Below are positions 15,810-24,504 of a stretch of DNA of 64,000 nucleotides, piece after piece (the first letter of the stretch is position 1; each line of letters starts with the position of its first letter). Below the pieces are notes generated by a model that did no database searches, was not told where the DNA came from, and saw only the letters and a list, made by a program, of their open reading frames with translations. Both the position numbers and the translations under genes were made by a program. The DNA comes from Amycolatopsis sp. NBC_01488 (GTDB lineage Bacteria; Actinomycetota; Actinomycetes; Mycobacteriales; Pseudonocardiaceae), in assembly GCF_036227105.1 (NCBI RefSeq), contig NZ_CP109434.1, forward strand, positions 4,282,001-4,346,000, in the 5' to 3' direction.

Positions 15810-17783
15810 ATGACAGCTCGACGTCTGCGCTGGGTCGCGTGGCCGGTGGCCGCGGTGCTCGCGGCGGCCGTACCGGCGGCCGCGGCGGCGACCCCGCCCG
15901 AAGCGACCGTGACGGTCAACGCGCGAGCGGGGCTGGCCACCGTGCCGGACACCGCCCTCGGCGTCAACCACGCGGTGTGGGACAGCCAGCTCGGCACCGA
16001 TGCCGTGGCCGACCTGTACGGTGCCGCCGGGGTCCGCACGATGCGCTACCCCGGCGGCTCCTACGGCGACATCTACCACTGGAAGGACAACACCGCGCCC
16101 GGTGGCTACGTGGCGCCCGGCACGGACTTCGACACGTTCATGGGCGGCGTCCGGCGGGCCGGCGCGCAGCCGATCGTCATCGCCAACTACGGCACCGGGA
16201 CACCGCAGGAAGCCGCCGACTGGGTGCGGTACGCGAACGTCACGAAGGGCTACGGCGTCAAGTACTGGGAGATCGGCAACGAGCTGTACGGCAACGGCCA
16301 CTACGGCGCGAACTGGGAGGCCGACAACCACGCGGACAAGAGCCCGGCCGCGTACGCCGCGGGCGTCGTCGCCTACGCCGACGCGATGAAGGCCGTCGAC
16401 CCGTCGGTGAAGATCGGCGTGGTGCTCACGACGCCGGCGAACTGGCCGGACGGCATCGTGGCCGCCGGCGACACCGGCACGTGGAACCAGACGGTCCTGT
16501 CGATCGCGGGCCCGCACGTCGACTTCGCCGTGCTGCACTGGTACCCGAGCGCGGCGACGGCGGCGGACGCGCTCACGAAGACCGAGCAGGTGGACGACAT
16601 GATCTACCTTGCCCGCGACCAGATCACGCGGTACGCGGGCCGGCCGCTCGGCATCGCACTGACCGAGACGAACACGCCGGTCGGCATGGACACCCAGCCC
16701 GGCGCGCTGTTCGCGGCGGAGGCGTACGCGTCCCTGCTGGAGAACGGCGTCTTCACGGTCGACTGGTGGGACACGCACAACGGCGGGACCGCACTGTCCA
16801 CAGTGGCCGGATACCCGGACTACGGCGACTCCGGCCTGCTGTCCAGCGCGACCTGTCTCGACGGCGGGTGCGAGCCCGCGCTCAACACGCCGTTCGCGCC
16901 TTACTACGGGCTGAAGATGCTGAGCACGTTCGCGCGGCCGGGCGACCAGTTCGTCCGGGCCGGTGCGGACGATCCGCTGCTGGACGTGCACGCGGTCCGC
17001 CGTCCGGACGGCGATCTCGCGGTGCTGCTGGTCAACAAGGACCCCGTGCGGGCCCGGCTGGTGAACCTGGACTACCCGGCGTCGGCCGTTTCCGACGTCT
17101 TCACGTTCACGAACGGCGCGACGTCGATCACCCACGCGTCTTCGTGGGACCGGACGGTGCCGCCGTACTCACTGACGACGGTGGTGCTGCATCCTGCCGT
17201 CGCTTCGGTTGCTTTGAGCGCACCCGGACAGCCGACCGCGACGACGACCGACACGACGGCGACGATCAGCTGGCCCCCGTCGGCGCCCGGCGTGAAGTAC
17301 GAGGTGTACCGGCAGGCGGGCGTGGTCAGCGAAGAGTGGGGCGAGACGGCGGGAACGTCGCTGACCGTCGGGAACCTGGTCCCGGGAACGCGGTACACGG
17401 TGAACGTGCTGGCGCGGGACGCGACGGGGAACCTGTCCTGGGCCTCGCCGCCGCTGACCCTCACCACGGGCGCGCCTTCGTCCAGCAGCTGCACGGTCCG
17501 GATGACGGACGTCAACGACTGGGCGAGCGGGTTCGTCGGCGGCATCCACGTGGTGTCCCCCGTGGCCGGCGACTGGACGTTGACGTTCACGTGGCCGACC
17601 GCGCGCCAGCACGTCACGAGCGGCTGGAACGGGACGTGGACGCAGGAGGGAACGGCGGTGAAGGTGACGTCGTCGGCGCCGCTGGCGTCCGGAGCGGATG
17701 TCGGGTTCGTGGCGGACTACGGCGGCCCGAACATCCTGCCGACGGCGTTCCGGCTGAACGGGACTCTCTGCTCGGTGGGCTGA
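15810..17783 (+). CDS. Secreted clan-A glycoside hydrolase with FN3 and CBM2
   Basis: 657 aa in order: signal peptide (about 1-27), a (beta/alpha)8 GH domain resembling alpha-L-arabinofuranosidase/GH39-GH51 enzymes, a beta-sandwich to about 460, a fibronectin type III domain (about 475-550) and a C-terminal family 2 carbohydrate-binding module (about 560-657). The acid/base is probably E158 in WEIGNELYG and the nucleophile E286 in LTETN. The CBM2 keeps two surface Trp (NDW, GWNG), but the third usual Trp position reads SSAPL. It likely degrades plant polysaccharide outside the cell. GAGGA precedes the ATG, and a CebR-like box gives regulation. Confidence 0.88.
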   Translation: MTARRLRWVAWPVAAVLAAAVPAAAAATPPEATVTVNARAGLATVPDTALGVNHAVWDSQLGTDAVADLYGAAGVRTMRYPGGSYGDIYHWKDNTAPGGYVAPGTDFDTFMGGVRRAGAQPIVIANYGTGTPQEAADWVRYANVTKGYGVKYWEIGNELYGNGHYGANWEADNHADKSPAAYAAGVVAYADAMKAVDPSVKIGVVLTTPANWPDGIVAAGDTGTWNQTVLSIAGPHVDFAVLHWYPSAATAADALTKTEQVDDMIYLARDQITRYAGRPLGIALTETNTPVGMDTQPGALFAAEAYASLLENGVFTVDWWDTHNGGTALSTVAGYPDYGDSGLLSSATCLDGGCEPALNTPFAPYYGLKMLSTFARPGDQFVRAGADDPLLDVHAVRRPDGDLAVLLVNKDPVRARLVNLDYPASAVSDVFTFTNGATSITHASSWDRTVPPYSLTTVVLHPAVASVALSAPGQPTATTTDTTATISWPPSAPGVKYEVYRQAGVVSEEWGETAGTSLTVGNLVPGTRYTVNVLARDATGNLSWASPPLTLTTGAPSSSSCTVRMTDVNDWASGFVGGIHVVSPVAGDWTLTFTWPTARQHVTSGWNGTWTQEGTAVKVTSSAPLASGADVGFVADYGGPNILPTAFRLNGTLCSVG

Positions 17784-17806
17784 CGGCTCGGTGGAGTGAC
17801 GGCGAG

Positions 17807-17833
17807 CGGGTGGCGGGCGAACCCCGCCACCCG
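17807..17833. terminator. Bidirectional hairpin terminator
   Basis: CGGGTGGCGGG (17807-17817) pairs perfectly with CCCGCCACCCG (17823-17833) around a 5-base loop. It lies between the convergent stops of the glycoside hydrolase and the MarR gene. Confidence 0.7.
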
Positions 17834-18244
17834 TCAGCCCGAGTGAGCCAGATGAGCCAACCCCGCCCGCAGCGCCCGCCGCTCCTCGGGGCGCAACCCC
17901 GTCAGCAGCCGCTCCTCCACCGCCCGGATCGCGTCGCGCACCGCGGCGTGGCGCTGGGCGCCGAGGTCCGTCAGCCGCACCACCCGGGCCCGGCGGTCCG
18001 AAGGGTCCGGTGAACGGCTCACCAGACCCGCCGCGACCAGGGCGTCCAGCAGCGCGATCAACCGCGTCTTGTCGTAGTGGATCTGCTGGGCCAGCGCCAG
18101 CTGGCTCGGCGCCGCGCCCGGGGACAGTGCCGAGAGCACCACGTACTGCCACATCGAGAGCCCGTGCGCCTCCAGCACCGGGCGCTCGGCCTCGGCCAGC
18201 GCGCGAGCCGCGCCGGCGCACAACGCTCCGAGATCCTGGTTCAC
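17834..18244 (-). CDS. MarR-family transcriptional regulator
   Basis: A 136-aa winged-helix regulator: dimer helices at both ends, HTH with GAAPSQLALAQQIHYDKTRL and the wing DPSDRRARVVRLT. An in-frame TTG at 18268 would extend it by eight residues, but the probable -10 (TATGAT, 18269-18274 on the minus strand) would place transcription start downstream of that codon, so GTG 18244 is preferred. It is divergent from an SRPBCC gene with a perfect 16-bp palindrome between them, so it probably autoregulates and represses that gene. The effector is unknown. Confidence 0.86.
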   Translation of the reverse strand: MNQDLGALCAGAARALAEAERPVLEAHGLSMWQYVVLSALSPGAAPSQLALAQQIHYDKTRLIALLDALVAAGLVSRSPDPSDRRARVVRLTDLGAQRHAAVRDAIRAVEERLLTGLRPEERRALRAGLAHLAHSG

Positions 18245-18268
18245 CGGCCAGATCTTACGCGTGGACAA

Positions 18269-18290
18269 ATCATACGCACCTGCGTATCGT
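18269..18290. promoter_or_regulatory. MarR operator overlapping divergent promoters
   Basis: ATACGCA-CC-TGCGTAT (18272-18287) is a perfect inverted repeat. It overlaps TATGAT on the minus strand and TATCGT (18285-18290) on the plus strand. The latter is eight bases before the SRPBCC ATG at 18298, implying a leaderless transcript. Confidence 0.75.
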
Positions 18291-18297
18291 TTGCCTC

Positions 18298-18702
18298 ATG
18301 ACAGCATCCGAGCCAGGGCGGGCCGAGACGCGCACGATCTCCGTTTCCGCGCCGCCCGCAACGGTTTTCGACTACCTCTCCGACGGGCGCCACCTGCCCG
18401 AATGGGCACCCGGCTTCGCGCCCGCCATCGAACACGAACACGGCGACGTCTGGCGCATCCCCGGCGAAGGCGAACCGCGGCGGGTCGTCGTGCGCACCGC
18501 GAAAGACCACGGCGTCGTCGACTTCGTCAGCGCCGACGCCCCGAACCGCGGCCTCTTCACGCGCGTGGTGCCCAACCTGACCGGCGCCGAGCTGATCTTC
18601 AGCCTCTTCTTCCCCGGCGGAGCCGACCCGGCGGCGGTCGACGCGCAGATGGCCGTCGTCGACGAGGAGCTCGAGGCCGTGCGCGAGCACGTCGAGCGGT
18701 GA
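18298..18702 (+). CDS. SRPBCC family protein (polyketide cyclase/dehydrase-like)
   Basis: A 134-aa START-like fold protein: N-terminal ISVSAPPATVFDYLSDGRHLPEW, central beta-strands and the long C-terminal helix (VVDEELEAVREHVE) that closes the ligand pocket. Such proteins bind hydrophobic ligands or catalyse aromatase/cyclase reactions; the ligand here is unknown. There is no Shine-Dalgarno and the -10 element is eight bases from the ATG, so it is probably translated leaderless. The MarR gene is divergent and likely controls it. The stop overlaps the start of a broken methyltransferase gene. Confidence 0.85.
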   Translation: MTASEPGRAETRTISVSAPPATVFDYLSDGRHLPEWAPGFAPAIEHEHGDVWRIPGEGEPRRVVVRTAKDHGVVDFVSADAPNRGLFTRVVPNLTGAELIFSLFFPGGADPAAVDAQMAVVDEELEAVREHVER

Positions 18703-18944
18703 ACCGCGACATCCGGTCGGTCGCGGGCGGCCGCGCGCTGGAGCTGGGCTGCGGGCCGGGCCGCAACACACGAAGGCTCGCCGAAGTCGGCTACGAGGTC
18801 GACGCAGTAGACCGGTCGTCTACCGCGATCGCGGCACCGGCTTCCACCAGCCGAACGTCTTCGCCATGGACCTGCCGCAGGAAACCGGACACCGGCCTCT
18901 TCGGCATGCCGCTCCTACTGGCCGGGCTGTTCCGCAAGGACTGA
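18699..18944 (+). pseudogene. Truncated SAM-dependent methyltransferase
   Basis: The frame starts at GTG 18699, overlapping the SRPBCC stop, and has a good methyltransferase motif I (ALELGCGPGRNTRRLA) and the acidic loop (YEVDAVDRS). It then loses homology and ends after only 81 codons with LFGMPLLLAGLFRKD, which looks like a genuine C-terminus. Another frame in the middle reads FHQPNVFAMDLPQ. The usual length is 200 aa or more, so an internal deletion with frame changes is likely. It also overlaps the convergent debranching-type gene by 30 bases. A functional enzyme is not expected. Confidence 0.65.
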
Positions 18945-20942
18945 GAACCCCGGCGGCAGCCGCAGCCCGGTGACCTCGCCGGACGCGTCGACGGTCACGT
19001 CGAGGGTGCCGCCCGCCAGTGGCAGCCCGGTCACCCGCAGCGCGCCGACCGGGCTGGGCCGGGGCGGGGTCAAGGTCACCGTCCCGGCCGGGACGTCGAC
19101 CTCCAGGCCGAGGAACGCCACGAGCAGGCTCACCGCGGCCGCCGCCGACCACGCCTGGGGGCGGCACGACGCCGGGTAGGGGAGGGGTGACGACGTCTCT
19201 TCGGCGCTGTGGCCGGAGAACAGCTCCGGCAGCCGGTAATCGAACGCCGGAGCGGCCGACAGCAGCTGGCTCGCCAAGGTGGCGGCAAGGGCACCCTGCC
19301 CCGAGCGCTGCAGGCCCCGGATGACGATCGCCGTGTCGTGCGGCCAGACCGAGCCGCAGTGGTAGCTCAACGGCGAGTAGCCGCCCGCGGACGCGCTCAT
19401 CGTGCGCAGGCCGAACCCCGATGCCAGTGCGGGATCCACCAGGAGCGCCCCGATCGACGCGCTCTCGGCGTCGGACAACAGCCCGGTGCCGAGGAGGTGG
19501 CCGATGTTGCTCGTCAGGGCGTCCACCGGCCGCTTGGCGCCGTCCAGGGCCAACGCCGGGTAGTGACCGTCCGAAGTGGACACCCAGAACCGGTCGCGGA
19601 AGCGGGCCCGCAAGGCCGACGCCCAGTCCGCCAGCCCGTCGGCGGGCTCCCCCAAAGCCGTCAACAGCGCGGCCGCGCGCACGACCGCTTCGTGCTGGTA
19701 CGCCTGGACCTCGGCCAGCGCGATCGGCGGGTTCGCCTGCTCGCCGTCGTGGAAGCGGACGGCGTCGCCGGAGTCCTTCCACCCCTGGTTGGCCAGGCCG
19801 TGGCCACTTTCGTCGCGGTACTCGGCGAACCCGTCGCCGTCCGAGTCCGCCGCGCCGGTGATCCAGGACAACGCGAACCGCAGCGTCGGCAGCAAGTCGC
19901 GGACCTCGTCCTCGGGCAGGCCCCAGCGCCAGGCGTCGTGCAGCAGGCACACCCACAACGCCGTCGCGTCGACCGTCCCGTAGTACTCGGCGGGCAGCGA
20001 GGCGCCGTCGATCGTCTCGAAGGTGTCCCGGCGCCGCTCGTGCAGGATCTTGCCCGGCGCCTCGCCGGTCGCCGGGTCGTGCCGGGTGCCCTGGGCGCGG
20101 GCGAGTGTCCGGAGCGTGCCGCCCGCGAGATCGACCGACAGCGGCAACGCGAGCCGCGCGGCCCAGAGGCTGTCGCGGCCGAACAGCGTCAGGAACCAGG
20201 GCGCGCCCGCGCCGGCGAACGCGTCGGCGGGGTGGTCGGGCTCGGCGAGCAGGAGGCCGTCGAGGTCGTCGAGGGCGCGGTCGAGCAGCGCGGTGAACCG
20301 GCGGTCGTCGGCGTGCACCGCCGGCCGCGGCAGTCGAGTGCCGGCCGGGACGAACCGGGCCCGCTCGTCGGAAACCCGCAGTGACCAGCGCACCGTGGCC
20401 GGTCCGTCGATCGTCCAGCGCAGCCGGAGCCGGGGCCCGTCGGCGACGACTTCGGCGCCCTCGGCCGTCACCTCGGAGACCGCGTCGTCGGTGGCCCACC
20501 GCGAGCCGGCCGGCGTCACCGGTGCGCGGCGGCCGCCGGACTTGATCTCGTCGATCGGCGCGAAGTCGGCCGCCAGCACCACTTCCACGACGCAGCGTCG
20601 GCGCACCCCGTCCGTCGAGACGAGCGAAAGCTCCTCGGTCATCCCGGCCGCCGTGACGCGGCGGTCGCGCCGCAGCCACACCGTCGGATCGGGGCCGGGG
20701 CTGCCGAGCGGGCGCAGCAGCCCGGTGAACCGCGCGCGGTCGGCGCCCGGCTCGTCGCCGCCGATGGGCTCCGGCTCGTGGCCGTCGACCGTCACGACGG
20801 CTTCGCTGAGCAGGCGCAGGTCCCCGTGCAGGAGACCCTGCGTCCCGCCGCCGCGGATCTGCCCGTCGCGGCCGGAGAGGACGACGGTCGGCGCGTGCAG
20901 GGCGATCGCGAGGTCGTGGAGCAGGGGCTGGAGGTCGGCCAT
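18915..20942 (-). CDS. Glycogen-debranching-type protein (GDE_N plus alpha/alpha toroid)
   Basis: The 675-aa product has an N-terminal beta domain of the GDE_N_bis type (TQGLLHGDLRLLSE, residues about 34-47) and a C-terminal six-hairpin (alpha/alpha)6 barrel like amylo-alpha-1,6-glucosidases. Visible segments include FGRDSLWAARLALPL, NQGWKDSGD and CGSVWPHDTA, the last two carrying likely catalytic acids. It probably cleaves an alpha- or beta-linked oligosaccharide in the cytosol. The ATG at 20942 is preferred over an in-frame start at 20978 because the conserved MADLQPLL begins there. It is divergent from the LacI regulator, with operator palindromes between. Confidence 0.85.
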   Translation of the reverse strand: MADLQPLLHDLAIALHAPTVVLSGRDGQIRGGGTQGLLHGDLRLLSEAVVTVDGHEPEPIGGDEPGADRARFTGLLRPLGSPGPDPTVWLRRDRRVTAAGMTEELSLVSTDGVRRRCVVEVVLAADFAPIDEIKSGGRRAPVTPAGSRWATDDAVSEVTAEGAEVVADGPRLRLRWTIDGPATVRWSLRVSDERARFVPAGTRLPRPAVHADDRRFTALLDRALDDLDGLLLAEPDHPADAFAGAGAPWFLTLFGRDSLWAARLALPLSVDLAGGTLRTLARAQGTRHDPATGEAPGKILHERRRDTFETIDGASLPAEYYGTVDATALWVCLLHDAWRWGLPEDEVRDLLPTLRFALSWITGAADSDGDGFAEYRDESGHGLANQGWKDSGDAVRFHDGEQANPPIALAEVQAYQHEAVVRAAALLTALGEPADGLADWASALRARFRDRFWVSTSDGHYPALALDGAKRPVDALTSNIGHLLGTGLLSDAESASIGALLVDPALASGFGLRTMSASAGGYSPLSYHCGSVWPHDTAIVIRGLQRSGQGALAATLASQLLSAAPAFDYRLPELFSGHSAEETSSPLPYPASCRPQAWSAAAAVSLLVAFLGLEVDVPAGTVTLTPPRPSPVGALRVTGLPLAGGTLDVTVDASGEVTGLRLPPGFSVLAEQPGQ

Positions 20943-20980
20943 GCCTACGATTGGATCGATCAAACGAAAGAATGTCAACT

Positions 20981-21042
20981 GACTTCGAAGTCTTGACAGC
21001 TCAGCGTCGCGGGTTCAGAGTGACCGGCAGTTGAACGTTCAA
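20981..21042 (+). promoter_or_regulatory. Divergent promoter region with two palindromes
   Basis: GACTTCGAAGTC (20981-20992) is a perfect palindrome touching TTGACA (20993-20998); a weak -10, CAGAGT, follows at 21016. TTGAACGTTCAA (21031-21042) is a second perfect palindrome of LacI-operator type, 28 bases before the lacI-type ATG. Either can serve autoregulation and control of the debranching-type gene. Confidence 0.7.
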
Positions 21043-21070
21043 ACCAGTGCTTACTCGGGCGGAGGCGTGC

Positions 21071-22183
21071 ATGGGACGGCCCACGCTGAACTCGGTGGCC
21101 GAAGCGGCCGCGGTGTCGCGGCAGACCGTGTCCAACGTGATCAACTCGCCCGAGGTGGTCAGCCCCGAGACGCGCGAACGCGTCCTGGCCGCGATCGAGC
21201 GGCTGGGCTACCGGCCGAACACCGCGGCGCGGCAGATGCGCACCACGCGGTCGCAGATCATCGGGCTGTGCATCCCGCCGTCGGGCAACGGCGTCAGCGG
21301 CGTCGTGCTCGACCAGTTCCTGCACTCGCTCACCGCGACCGCCGAGCGCTACGACCACCGGATCATGCTGTTCACCGCGGCCGACGACGAGGCCGAGACC
21401 CGCGCGTACGCGGATTTGATCGCCTCGGTCGGCATCGACGGCTTCGTGCTGACCAACACCCACCACGACGACCTGCGCACCCGCTGGCTGCTGGAGCGCG
21501 AGCTGCCGTTCGTCACGTTCGGGCGCCCGTGGGGTGCCGAGGACACGCACCCGTGGGTCGACGTCGACGGCGCCGCGGGCACCCGGCTGGCCACCGACCA
21601 CCTGGTGCGGCAGGGCCACCGCCGGATCGCGTTCGTCGGCTGGCCCGAGGGCTCCGGCAGCGGCGACGACCGCCGCGCGGGCTGGGCGGCGGGGCTGGCC
21701 GCCGCGGGGTTGGGCGAAGGCCCGCAGGTCGCGGTGTTCGACGGGGTGGAGGGCGGCCGGTCGGCCGCCGCCCGGCTGCTGGACGCCACCGGAAGCGCCG
21801 CGAACTCGCCCGGCGGAGGGCTGGCCGGGGGTGGTGAGGCCGGCCGGGTTGCCCACTCACCCGGCGGGGCAGCCGACAGCCGCGAAGGCGCCCATCCCGC
21901 AGCCGGCGCGCCCACCGCGTTCGTCTGTGCCAGTGACTCGCTCGCCCTCGGCGTCACCGCCGAACTGCGGGACCGCGGCATCCGCCCGGGCGCCGATGCT
22001 TCCGTGATCGGCTTCGACGACACCCCCACCGCGTCCGTGCTCGGGCTGAGCAGCGTCGCGCAGCCCATCGCCGACGTCGCCGCCGAGTGCGTGCGGCAGC
22101 TGCGCGCCATCCTGCGCGGCGAAGCCCCTTCCGAGCCCGTGACCACCCTCTTCACCCCGCACCTCGTGCTCCGCACCACCTGA
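21071..22183 (+). CDS. LacI-family transcriptional regulator
   Basis: A 370-aa LacI/GalR regulator with HTH (TLNSVAEAAAVSRQTVSNVIN), hinge helix (PNTAARQMRT) and periplasmic-binding-like sensor domain. The ATG has GGAGG five to six bases upstream. Unusually, residues about 240-277, between RLLDA and the conserved TAFVCASDSLALG, are a Gly/Ala/Pro-rich insertion absent from typical family members, which have only a few residues there. It heads a sugar ABC importer operon and faces a debranching-type enzyme, so it should control uptake and use of an oligosaccharide. Confidence 0.9.
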   Translation: MGRPTLNSVAEAAAVSRQTVSNVINSPEVVSPETRERVLAAIERLGYRPNTAARQMRTTRSQIIGLCIPPSGNGVSGVVLDQFLHSLTATAERYDHRIMLFTAADDEAETRAYADLIASVGIDGFVLTNTHHDDLRTRWLLERELPFVTFGRPWGAEDTHPWVDVDGAAGTRLATDHLVRQGHRRIAFVGWPEGSGSGDDRRAGWAAGLAAAGLGEGPQVAVFDGVEGGRSAAARLLDATGSAANSPGGGLAGGGEAGRVAHSPGGAADSREGAHPAAGAPTAFVCASDSLALGVTAELRDRGIRPGADASVIGFDDTPTASVLGLSSVAQPIADVAAECVRQLRAILRGEAPSEPVTTLFTPHLVLRTT

Positions 22184-22208
22184 GTCCCCGCGCGATCAAG
22201 GAGGATCG

Positions 22209-23444
22209 ATGCTTCCCCGCCGAACTGTGGCCGCCTTCGCGGCGGCCGGCCTGCTGCTCCCGCTTTCCGCCTGCGGCAGTGGTTTCGACGATTCGTCCCA
22301 GCCGGCCACCCAGCAGGCCGGGCCCGCCACGCTCAAGGTGATGATCGCCGCGAGCGGCGGCGCCGAGCTGAAGGCCATGCAGGACGCCGCCGCCGCGTGG
22401 AGCACGGCCAGCGGCGGCTCCAAAGCCGAGGTCGTGAGTGCCAACGACCTCGCCCAGCAGCTCAGCCAGGGCTTCGCCGCGGGCAGCCCGCCGGACGTCT
22501 TCGCCGTCGACGCGACGAAGTTCCAGGGTTACGCCGCCGAAATGCTCCCGTACGGCGACGGGCTGTCCTACAAGGACGACATCTACCCGACCCTGCGCAC
22601 GACGTTCACCCAAGGCGGCAAGCTCTACTGCGCCCCCAAGGACTTCTCGACGCTCGCGCTCGCGATCAACACCGACGACTGGGCCGCGGCCGGCCTCACC
22701 GACGCCGACTTCCCCAAGACGTGGGACCAGCTCAAGGCCGTGGCGCAGAAGCTCACCACCGGCGGCCGCACCGGGCTCGTCTTCAACGACACCCGCGACC
22801 GGATCGGCTCCTTCCTGGTGCAGGCCGGCGGCTGGGTGGTCGACGCCGACCAGAAGAAGGCCACCGCGGACACCCCGCAGAACCTCCAGGCCCTGACCTA
22901 CGTCCACGACCTGCTCGCGTCCGGCGTCGCGAAGTACCCGAAGCAGATCGGGGCCGGCGACTCCGGCGAGGCGTTCGGCCAGCACAAGGCGTCGATGAGC
23001 ATCGACGGCAACTGGATGGTCGGCGGCATGAAGAAGGACTACCCGAACGTCAAGTACCGCGTCGTCGCGCTGCCCGCCGGGCCGGCCGGGCCCGGGACGC
23101 TGTCGTTCACGCAGTGCTGGGGCATCGCCGCCAAGAGCAAGTTCCAGGAGCAGGCCAAACAGCTCGTCGACTCGTTCATGCAGCCGCAGCAGGAGCTCGC
23201 GTTCGCCGAGGCGTTCGGCGTGATCCCGTCGCGGCAGTCCGTGCGGGCGCAGTACGAGCAGAAGTTCCCCGCGCAGGCCGCGTTCGTCGCCGGCGCCGAC
23301 CACGCGCACGGGCCCGTCACGCTGACCAAGATGGACCCCGTGCTGACCGACTTCGACGCCCAGCTGCAGCAGCTGCCGGGCGCCGACCCGAAGCGGATCC
23401 TGCAGCAGCTGCAGCAGAACACCGCGGCCGCGCTGGGGCAGTGA
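22209..23444 (+). CDS. Sugar ABC transporter substrate-binding lipoprotein
   Basis: A 411-aa family 1 extracellular solute-binding protein. The lipobox LSAC places the lipid-modified Cys at residue 22, so it is anchored to the outer face of the membrane. The body has the usual two-lobe pattern (KVMIAASGGAELKAMQDA, GSPPDVFAVD, FSTLALAINTD). AAGGAGG precedes the ATG. It follows the LacI gene by 25 bases and precedes two permease genes; no dedicated ATPase lies in the operon, so a shared MsiK-type ATPase is likely. The ligand is probably an oligosaccharide. Confidence 0.93.
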   Translation: MLPRRTVAAFAAAGLLLPLSACGSGFDDSSQPATQQAGPATLKVMIAASGGAELKAMQDAAAAWSTASGGSKAEVVSANDLAQQLSQGFAAGSPPDVFAVDATKFQGYAAEMLPYGDGLSYKDDIYPTLRTTFTQGGKLYCAPKDFSTLALAINTDDWAAAGLTDADFPKTWDQLKAVAQKLTTGGRTGLVFNDTRDRIGSFLVQAGGWVVDADQKKATADTPQNLQALTYVHDLLASGVAKYPKQIGAGDSGEAFGQHKASMSIDGNWMVGGMKKDYPNVKYRVVALPAGPAGPGTLSFTQCWGIAAKSKFQEQAKQLVDSFMQPQQELAFAEAFGVIPSRQSVRAQYEQKFPAQAAFVAGADHAHGPVTLTKMDPVLTDFDAQLQQLPGADPKRILQQLQQNTAAALGQ

Positions 23445-23448
23445 CGCC

Positions 23449-24504
23449 GTGAGCACCGTCCTCACCGCTCCGGCCGCCGCGCCCGCGCGCGGTGGCCGGA
23501 GCCGTCGCCCCCTCCGGCGCGAGGGCCGGGCCGGCTGGCTGTTCCTCGCCCCGACGCTGATCGTGCTCGGGCTGTTCATGGTGCTGCCGATCCTGATGGC
23601 GCTCTGGGTGAGCGTCAGCGACTGGACCGGCAACGGCAGCCCGTTCTCCTCCCGCGTGCACTTCGTCGGCGGGGACAACTACGCCGCGCTGCTCGCCGAA
23701 CCCGGGCTGACCCGGCAGAACTTCGCCACCAGCGTCCGGAACAACGGCTATTTCGTGCTGTTCGTCGTGCCGCTGCAGACGACGCTGGCGCTGTTCCTCG
23801 CGCTGCTGCTGCACCGGAAGAAGCTGAAGGGCCGCCAGTTCTTCCGGACCGCCTTCTACTTCCCGACCGTGACCAGCTCGGTCGCGATCTCGGTGGTGTT
23901 CCTGTTCCTGTTTTCCAGCACCGGCACGGTGAACGCCGCGCTGAAGCTGTTCGGAGTGGACGGACCCAGCTGGTTCGCCGACCCGCGCGGCCTCTTCCAC
24001 CTCGCGCTCGGCGACCCCGCCGATCCGCCGTCCGCCCTGGCCGGCCACGGTTTCCTGGGACTGTCCTGGTGGGACTGGCTGGCCGGCCCGAGCGTGGCGA
24101 TGTGCTCGATCATCGTGCTCGTCGTCTGGACCTCCACCGGCGGCTTCATGCTGATGTTCTACGCGGCGCTGCAGAACCTGCCGCCGTCCGTCGACGAAGC
24201 CGCGCTCATCGACGGCGCGACGACGTGGCAGCGCTTCTGGCGCGTCACGCTGCCGCAGCTGCGCCCGACGCTGTTCCTCGTGCTGACACTCGGCTTGATC
24301 GGCACCTGGCAGGTCTTCGACCAGGTGTACGTGCTCAGCCGCGGCAACCCGGCCAACACCACGCTGACCCCGGCGTACCTGTCCTACTCGACGTCGTTCA
24401 TCGGCCACCAGTGGGGCCAGGGGGCGGCGATCGCGTTCCTCCTCTTCCTCGTGATCGTGGCCTTCACGCTGGTGCAGCGCTGGGCCCTGCGGGAGCGCCG
24501 ATGA
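23449..24504 (+). CDS. Sugar ABC transporter permease (MalF type)
   Basis: A 351-aa permease with six or more membrane helices and the EAA motif EAALIDGATTWQRFWRVTLPQL near residue 250, which contacts the ATPase. It is longer than typical because of two periplasmic insertions: one after the first helix (NGSPFSSRVHF) and one of about 50 residues near 165-205 containing a Pro/Asp-rich stretch. The GTG start lies four bases after the binding-protein stop. It pairs with the next permease as the transmembrane channel of the importer. Confidence 0.93.
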   Translation: MSTVLTAPAAAPARGGRSRRPLRREGRAGWLFLAPTLIVLGLFMVLPILMALWVSVSDWTGNGSPFSSRVHFVGGDNYAALLAEPGLTRQNFATSVRNNGYFVLFVVPLQTTLALFLALLLHRKKLKGRQFFRTAFYFPTVTSSVAISVVFLFLFSSTGTVNAALKLFGVDGPSWFADPRGLFHLALGDPADPPSALAGHGFLGLSWWDWLAGPSVAMCSIIVLVVWTSTGGFMLMFYAALQNLPPSVDEAALIDGATTWQRFWRVTLPQLRPTLFLVLTLGLIGTWQVFDQVYVLSRGNPANTTLTPAYLSYSTSFIGHQWGQGAAIAFLLFLVIVAFTLVQRWALRERR

